Source: JAAYYF01 sp040255585
GTDB lineage: Bacteria; Deinococcota; Deinococci; Deinococcales; Trueperaceae
Assembly (NCBI GenBank): GCA_040255585.1
Contig: JBDZVI010000007.1
Location: forward strand, 1-64,000
DNA length: 64,000 nt
Reading direction: 5' to 3'
The notes beneath the pieces are model-generated. The model was not told where the DNA came from. It ran no database searches and saw nothing but the letters and a program-made list of their open reading frames with translations. Of this stretch, positions 60,168-64,000 are shown one piece after another (the first letter of the stretch is position 1; each line of letters opens with the position of its first letter). Both the position numbers and the translations under genes were made by a program.

Positions 60168-60247
60168 GCCTCGCGCCCGTACGTGCGGCGCATGGAACAG
60201 CGTCGATCCGATCGCAGTCGCTAGGACGCCTCGCGCCCGTACGCGCG
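60168..60247. repeat. 20-bp direct repeat pair spaced by exactly 60 bases
   Basis: GCCTCGCGCCCGTACG followed by T or C and GCG occurs at 60168-60187 and 60228-60247, one mismatch between them. Both lie in the 272-base noncoding stretch between the esterase and ABM-DinB genes, next to the 18-bp array. Confidence 0.8.
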
Positions 60248-60268
60248 TCTGAGGGATGAGCCTTCGGG

Positions 60269-61081
60269 TCAGTCGCCCTCTTCCGCCTCGTTCGATGGCG
60301 GAGGCGAGCCTGCACGGCGCCAAGCTATGTAGTCGACCGCTACCGGTCCGGCCCCTGCTTGCCGCAGCGCCGCGTTCGCCTTGCCGCGGTGGTACTGGCC
60401 GTGGAGGAACAGGTGAAGGAGGATGTCGCGGAGTTCGGTGGTGAACGCGCCACTACTGGCCTGATAGCTGACTGGTCGAGCTAGATCGGCGGCGCCGGCG
60501 CTCGTCACCAGGTGCTCGAGCGCGTCGTCGATGCGGCGACCGGCGCTCGCCAACTCAGCCATTCCCAACGCCGGCCAGACCACAAGCGAAGGGCTCCTAC
60601 CCTCGATGCGCGCTAGCCAGGTCTCTTGTGCCCCGCGTACGTGGGCCAGCTCTCTGAGGGCCTCGGGTACCGGCGTCACCTGGGTCCTCGATGCCCCCAG
60701 CAGGGCGGCGTCGGCCCATGCGCCGTGCCGTTGCAGCGAGATGAGGTGCGAGGCGGAGCCCGGCTGGGTTCCCTCGGCCGATACCGCCACGCTCGGGAGG
60801 TCCCGTGCGCGAGGCGAGGTCTCCACGTGCAGCTCGAAGCCGGCGATCAGCGGGCGGCCGCGCGCGATAGCGGCTCGTACGGACGGGAGCTGTAGCGACG
60901 CCTCATGGCTCGCCCGGTCGCTCCAGACCTCCGTCACCCAGACTACGTCCGGGTCGGCGACGTCCACCGCGACCAGGTACTCCAAGCACCCCGGCATCTC
61001 GCCCGAACCGCCGGTGAGGATCTCTGCCAACTCTTCCGCACGGCCCGTCACGGCCCGGATCTTGCCTATCAAGCCGAACAT
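60269..61081 (-). CDS. fusion of an antibiotic-biosynthesis-monooxygenase-like domain with a DinB-family domain
   Basis: 270 residues. Residues 1-90 follow the ABM ferredoxin-like fold (FGLIGKIRAVTGRAEELAEIL, CLEYLVAVDVADPDVVWVTEVW, DRASHEASLQLPSVRAAI). Residues about 110-255 form a four-helix DinB bundle with candidate metal-binding histidines in LAHVRGAQETWLARI and LLHLFLHGQYHRGKAN. DinB proteins are often thiol-dependent metalloenzymes or of unknown function. The pairing of the two folds in one chain is unusual. ATG 61081 is preceded by TAGACT at six bases, with no ribosome binding site. Confidence 0.8.
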   Translation of the reverse strand: MFGLIGKIRAVTGRAEELAEILTGGSGEMPGCLEYLVAVDVADPDVVWVTEVWSDRASHEASLQLPSVRAAIARGRPLIAGFELHVETSPRARDLPSVAVSAEGTQPGSASHLISLQRHGAWADAALLGASRTQVTPVPEALRELAHVRGAQETWLARIEGRSPSLVVWPALGMAELASAGRRIDDALEHLVTSAGAADLARPVSYQASSGAFTTELRDILLHLFLHGQYHRGKANAALRQAGAGPVAVDYIAWRRAGSPPPSNEAEEGD

Positions 61082-61093
61082 GGTAGCAGTCTA
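61081..61093 (-). promoter_or_regulatory. leaderless promoter -10 box for the ABM-DinB gene
   Basis: TAGACT (61093-61088, minus strand) lies 6 bases before ATG 61081. Confidence 0.65.
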
Positions 61094-61166
61094 GCCGACG
61101 GGCTTCGATCGCCCCGTACGCACTCGTGGCGAGGGAGGGCGCCGTGTCGGGGGGCGCTCCTCGCCG

Positions 61167-61967
61167 TCACTCTCCCCGGTGATGCCTACCGATGGGCAAC
61201 ATGTGCGGCCGCCCGGAGAGCGGGTCCGCGATGATCCGGCATTCCATGCCGAACAGCGTCCTCACCGTCACCTCGTTGAGCACTTCGGCCGGCGTGCCGC
61301 TGACGCAGAGCCGGCCGGCGGAGATGGCCACGAGCTGGTCGGCGTAGCGCGCGGCCAGGTTGAGGTCGTGGAGCACCATGACGATGGTCGTGCCGCGCGC
61401 CCTGTTCAGGTCGGTGAGCAGGTCAAGGACCTCGACCTGGTGGCTGATGTCCAGGAACGTCGTCGGCTCGTCCAGGAGCAGGATATCCGTACCTTGAGCG
61501 AGCGCCATGGCGATCCACACGCGCTGGCGCTGCCCGCCAGAGAGTTCGTCGACGAGGCGATCGGCGAGGTCCGCGGTGCGCGTGGCCTCCATGGCAGAGG
61601 AGACGGCCTCGTCGTCCTGCTTGCTCCAGCGCGAGAAGACGCCGTGGTGCGGATGCCGCCCGCGCCCGATGAGGTCGGCGACGGTGATCCCTTCCGGAGC
61701 CAGCGGCGACTGGGGGAGGAGCCCCAGCGTCCTTGCCAGCAGCTTGGTAGGGGTGTGGTGCACGGCCCTGCCGTCCAGCAGGACCCGGCCCTCGCTCGGC
61801 GTGAGGAGGCGCGACATGGCGCGCAGGAGCGTCGACTTGCCGGACGCGTTGGCACCGACTATGGCCGTGACCTTGCCTGGGAGCAGCTCTAGGTCTATGC
61901 CTTCCAGGACCCGCCTGTCGCCGTACCCGGCGACGAGGTCCTCGACGAGCAGGGTGTGGTTCGTCAC
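61167..61967 (-). CDS. siderophore/cobalamin-type ABC transporter ATP-binding protein (FecE/FhuC family)
   Basis: 266 residues. Walker A VGANASGKSTLLRAM, Q-loop LLPQSPLAPEG, ABC signature VDELSGGQRQRVWIAMALAQ, Walker B ILLLDEPTTFLD and the switch histidine in MVLHDLNLAARYAD are all present. The DISHQ segment and MVLHDLN are typical of the FecE/FhuC/BtuD group. The GTG 61967 overlaps the upstream permease stop by four bases, which overrides the much longer open frame. Confidence 0.94.
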   Translation of the reverse strand: MTNHTLLVEDLVAGYGDRRVLEGIDLELLPGKVTAIVGANASGKSTLLRAMSRLLTPSEGRVLLDGRAVHHTPTKLLARTLGLLPQSPLAPEGITVADLIGRGRHPHHGVFSRWSKQDDEAVSSAMEATRTADLADRLVDELSGGQRQRVWIAMALAQGTDILLLDEPTTFLDISHQVEVLDLLTDLNRARGTTIVMVLHDLNLAARYADQLVAISAGRLCVSGTPAEVLNEVTVRTLFGMECRIIADPLSGRPHMLPIGRHHRGE

Positions 61968-63076
61968 CAGGTGCCTCCTACACGGTTGGAGCGGACGATC
62001 AGGTAGATGAGGTAGGGCGCTCCGAGGGCGCCGGTGATGACCCCGACCGGGTAACGGCTGGGTAGCAGGAACTGGCCGCAGTAGTCGGCGACGAGCACGA
62101 GGAGCGCGCCGACCAGCGCCGCCGGGAGGAGCAACGAGCCGTTGCGTCCGACGATGCGAGCCGCTATCGGACCGGCGAGGAAAGCCACGAAGGAGATGGG
62201 ACCGGCGGCGGCCGTCGCGAAGGCGACGAGCCCGGTGGCCGCGACCAGCACAGTCACGCGGCTGGCGCCCACCCGCACGCCGAGGGCCGCGGCAGCGTCG
62301 TCGCCCATGCGCAGGGCCTCGAGGTCGCGGCTGCGAGCGAGCAGTACGGCCCCGAACACGGGCAACGCATACAGAACGGGCATGATCCTGCCCCACGACG
62401 CCCCGTTGACGCTCCCGGCCAACCAGCGCATGGCTTCCTGCATGTTCCACTCGCCGGCCTCGCTGAGCGAGTACGCGATCACGCTCTCGAGCAGCGCCGC
62501 CACCCCGATGCCGACGAGGATGAGCCGCGTGCCGCTGGCGCCGCCCCTGTACGAGAGCAGGTAGATGAGGAGCGCCACTCCCAGGCTGACGCCGATAGCG
62601 ACGGTGGAGACGGCCGCCCCGCCCAGCGAGAAGAACACGATGCCGACCACGGCCGCGGCGCTGGCGCCGTAGCTGATGCCGATGATGTCCGGGCTCGCCA
62701 AGGGGTTCCTGAGCAGCGTCTGGTAGGCCGCCCCGCCGAAGCCGAAGGAGCAGCCGGCGAGCACCGAGAGCACCGCCCTCGGCAGCCGGAGTCGTCCGAC
62801 GGTGAAGCTCGCGCCAGGTACGTCCTGCCCCAGCAGGACCCGCCAGACGTCGCCAGGCGGCACGAAGGACTGGCCCAGCATGAGCGTGAGGGCGAAGACG
62901 AGGCAGAGCAGTACCACCAGTAGCGCGATGAGGGCCACGCGGCGGTTCACCCTGTTGCGCCTGGAGGCGGACAGGCTCTCTGAGAGCTGCCGCCCATGCG
63001 CGGTGGTGGGCGAGGCGCCCAGTTCGGCGACCGTGGCGTCGGGGGCGGCGTTAGCCGGGGAGGGGCCGATGGTCAC
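61964..63076 (-). CDS. FecCD-family iron-siderophore ABC transporter permease
   Basis: 370 residues. A 45-residue polar N-terminal tail precedes about nine membrane segments. FecCD text is seen in LRLPRAVLSVLAGCSFGFGG, YQTLLRNPLASPDIIGISYG, LGVRVGASRVTVLVAAT and AGPISFVAFLAGPIAARIVG. It pairs with the second permease to form the channel. The start is GTG 63076, seven bases after the stop of the preceding permease gene. Confidence 0.93.
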   Translation of the reverse strand: MTIGPSPANAAPDATVAELGASPTTAHGRQLSESLSASRRNRVNRRVALIALLVVLLCLVFALTLMLGQSFVPPGDVWRVLLGQDVPGASFTVGRLRLPRAVLSVLAGCSFGFGGAAYQTLLRNPLASPDIIGISYGASAAAVVGIVFFSLGGAAVSTVAIGVSLGVALLIYLLSYRGGASGTRLILVGIGVAALLESVIAYSLSEAGEWNMQEAMRWLAGSVNGASWGRIMPVLYALPVFGAVLLARSRDLEALRMGDDAAAALGVRVGASRVTVLVAATGLVAFATAAAGPISFVAFLAGPIAARIVGRNGSLLLPAALVGALLVLVADYCGQFLLPSRYPVGVITGALGAPYLIYLIVRSNRVGGTW

Positions 63077-63083
63077 GGTTCGA

Positions 63084-64000
63084 TCACAGCTCCTTCACCT
63101 TGCGCCGCCGTGCGATCCACACGAAGATCGGCGCGCCAACGAAGGCCGTGATGATCCCTACGTCGAGCTCGTTCGGCCGGGCGACCACGCGCCCGACCAC
63201 GTCGGCGCCGATGAGCAGGCAAGCGCCCGCCAGGGCGGAGAAGGGGATGAGCCAGCGGTGATCGACTCCGACGAGCAACCGGCAGGCGTGCGGGACGGCC
63301 AGCCCGACGAAGCCGATCGGACCGCAAACGGCCGTCACGGCCCCGCACAGCGTGACCGCCCCAAGGGAGGACATGGCCCGCGCGAGAGCGACGTTCTCCC
63401 CGAGGCCCGTCGCCAGCTCCTCGCCCAACGCGAGGGAGTTGAGCGGCCGCGCCGCGAGGAGGCAGATGCCGAGCCCAAGCACGATGAAGGGCAGGACCAG
63501 CAGGATGCGGTCGAAGGTGATGCCGCCCACGCCGCCGATCATCCACGCCCGTACCCCACCCGCGATGTCGTTCCGACCGAGCACCACGGCGTTGATGAAC
63601 GATGCCAGCGCCACGGACGTGGCGGTTCCGGCTAGGGCCAGCTTCATGGGAGTGGCGCCGCCCGGACCGAGCGAACCGATGGCGTAGACGAACAGCGCGG
63701 CGAGCGCCGCCCCAACGATGGCGGTCCACACGTACGTGTAGGACAACGCGATGTTGAACCAGGCCATGCCAAGCACTACGGCCAGCGCGGCGCCGGAGTT
63801 GACGCCGAGGATACCGGGGTCGGCAAGCGGGTTGCGTGTGACGCCTTGCATCACTGCCCCTGCCACGCCGAGCGCCGCGCCGGCCATGAGGGCCATGACC
63901 GTGCGCGGGATGCGCTTGGCGATCGCGGCCTGGCCGATCGTCTCGGTCGCCCCACCGAGGGCGGCCTGGACCTCGCTCCACCCGACCTGCCTGACGCCGA
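63084..64000 (-). CDS. FecCD-family iron-siderophore ABC transporter permease (5' end cut off)
   Basis: 305 residues are visible; the start is beyond base 64000. The frame runs in from the edge with GVRQVGWSEVQAALGG, then RIPRTVMALMAGAALGVAGA, MQGVTRNPLADPGILGVNSG, LGEELATGLGENVALARAM and GPIGFVGLAVPHACRLLVG. It is the partner of the downstream permease and ATPase; the usual order puts a substrate-binding protein gene further upstream, outside the window. The exact chelate (ferric siderophore, heme or cobalamin) cannot be told. Confidence 0.93.
   Translation of the reverse strand, partial: GVRQVGWSEVQAALGGATETIGQAAIAKRIPRTVMALMAGAALGVAGAVMQGVTRNPLADPGILGVNSGAALAVVLGMAWFNIALSYTYVWTAIVGAALAALFVYAIGSLGPGGATPMKLALAGTATSVALASFINAVVLGRNDIAGGVRAWMIGGVGGITFDRILLVLPFIVLGLGICLLAARPLNSLALGEELATGLGENVALARAMSSLGAVTLCGAVTAVCGPIGFVGLAVPHACRLLVGVDHRWLIPFSALAGACLLIGADVVGRVVARPNELDVGIITAFVGAPIFVWIARRRKVKEL

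Noticed and set aside
59713..60323. Several open frames across the 18-bp repeat on both strands
   Set aside because: A repeat of a multiple of three bases without stops keeps frames open; none has conserved protein features or initiation signals.

Overview
This is one contiguous piece of a GC-rich bacterial chromosome, almost fully packed with housekeeping genes. A LysW-type (alpha-aminoadipate) lysine operon, a PriA without helicase motifs, an adjacent rpsO-pnp-RNase J block and many apparently leaderless genes all point to the Deinococcota. A Truepera-like lineage is my best guess, but it rests on protein resemblance recalled from memory and not on any search.

Layout, left to right. 1-5.3 kb: the C-terminally cut FAD amine oxidase, a DUF3500 lipoprotein with a HupE-type membrane protein, an autoregulated ArsR/SRPBCC pair, a RibD-type reductase and tRNA-Pro(GGG). 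5.4-16.5 kb: a YibE/F membrane protein, a Nudix hydrolase, RNase J, PNPase and S15, an S9 peptidase, RlmB, RibF and a second Nudix hydrolase. 16.5-31.2 kb: a complete-looking division and cell-wall (dcw) cluster on the minus strand, transcribed mraZ-rsmH-ftsL-ftsI-murF-mraY-murD-ftsW-murG-murC-murB-ftsQ-ftsA-ftsZ, lacking murE and ddl. It is headed by MraZ-box repeats and preceded by the RNase P RNA gene.

31.7-42.6 kb: a BMP-family substrate-binding protein, a NYN-domain protein, LuxS, a two-component pair, PurM, the pseudohelicase PriA, SmpB, a cell-wall amidase and a GerMN protein. 42.6-48.3 kb: asnS, a HAD hydrolase, aspS and hisS in one minus-strand operon, plus a small lipoprotein. 48.4-55.6 kb: mgtE, then the lysW-lysX-lysY-lysZ-lysJ-lysK operon with overlapping start and stop codons. 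55.6-64 kb: a small operon (AlkD-like, Gfo/Idh, GNAT, DUF1905), 3-hydroxybutyrate dehydrogenase, a secreted esterase, an ABM-DinB fusion, and a siderophore-type ABC importer cut by the window end.

Most striking points. (1) At least twelve genes have a TAnnnT-like -10 box placed 6-8 bases before the start codon, the signature of leaderless mRNAs, and this fixes several start codons. (2) LysW has kept its EDWGE tail but lost all four zinc-ligand cysteines. (3) Short tandem repeats with related GC-rich cores interrupt rsmH, the FAD oxidase, priA and the region upstream of the esterase. (4) PriA lacks both Walker motifs but keeps its zinc cysteines. No phage, insertion sequence or CRISPR array was seen.
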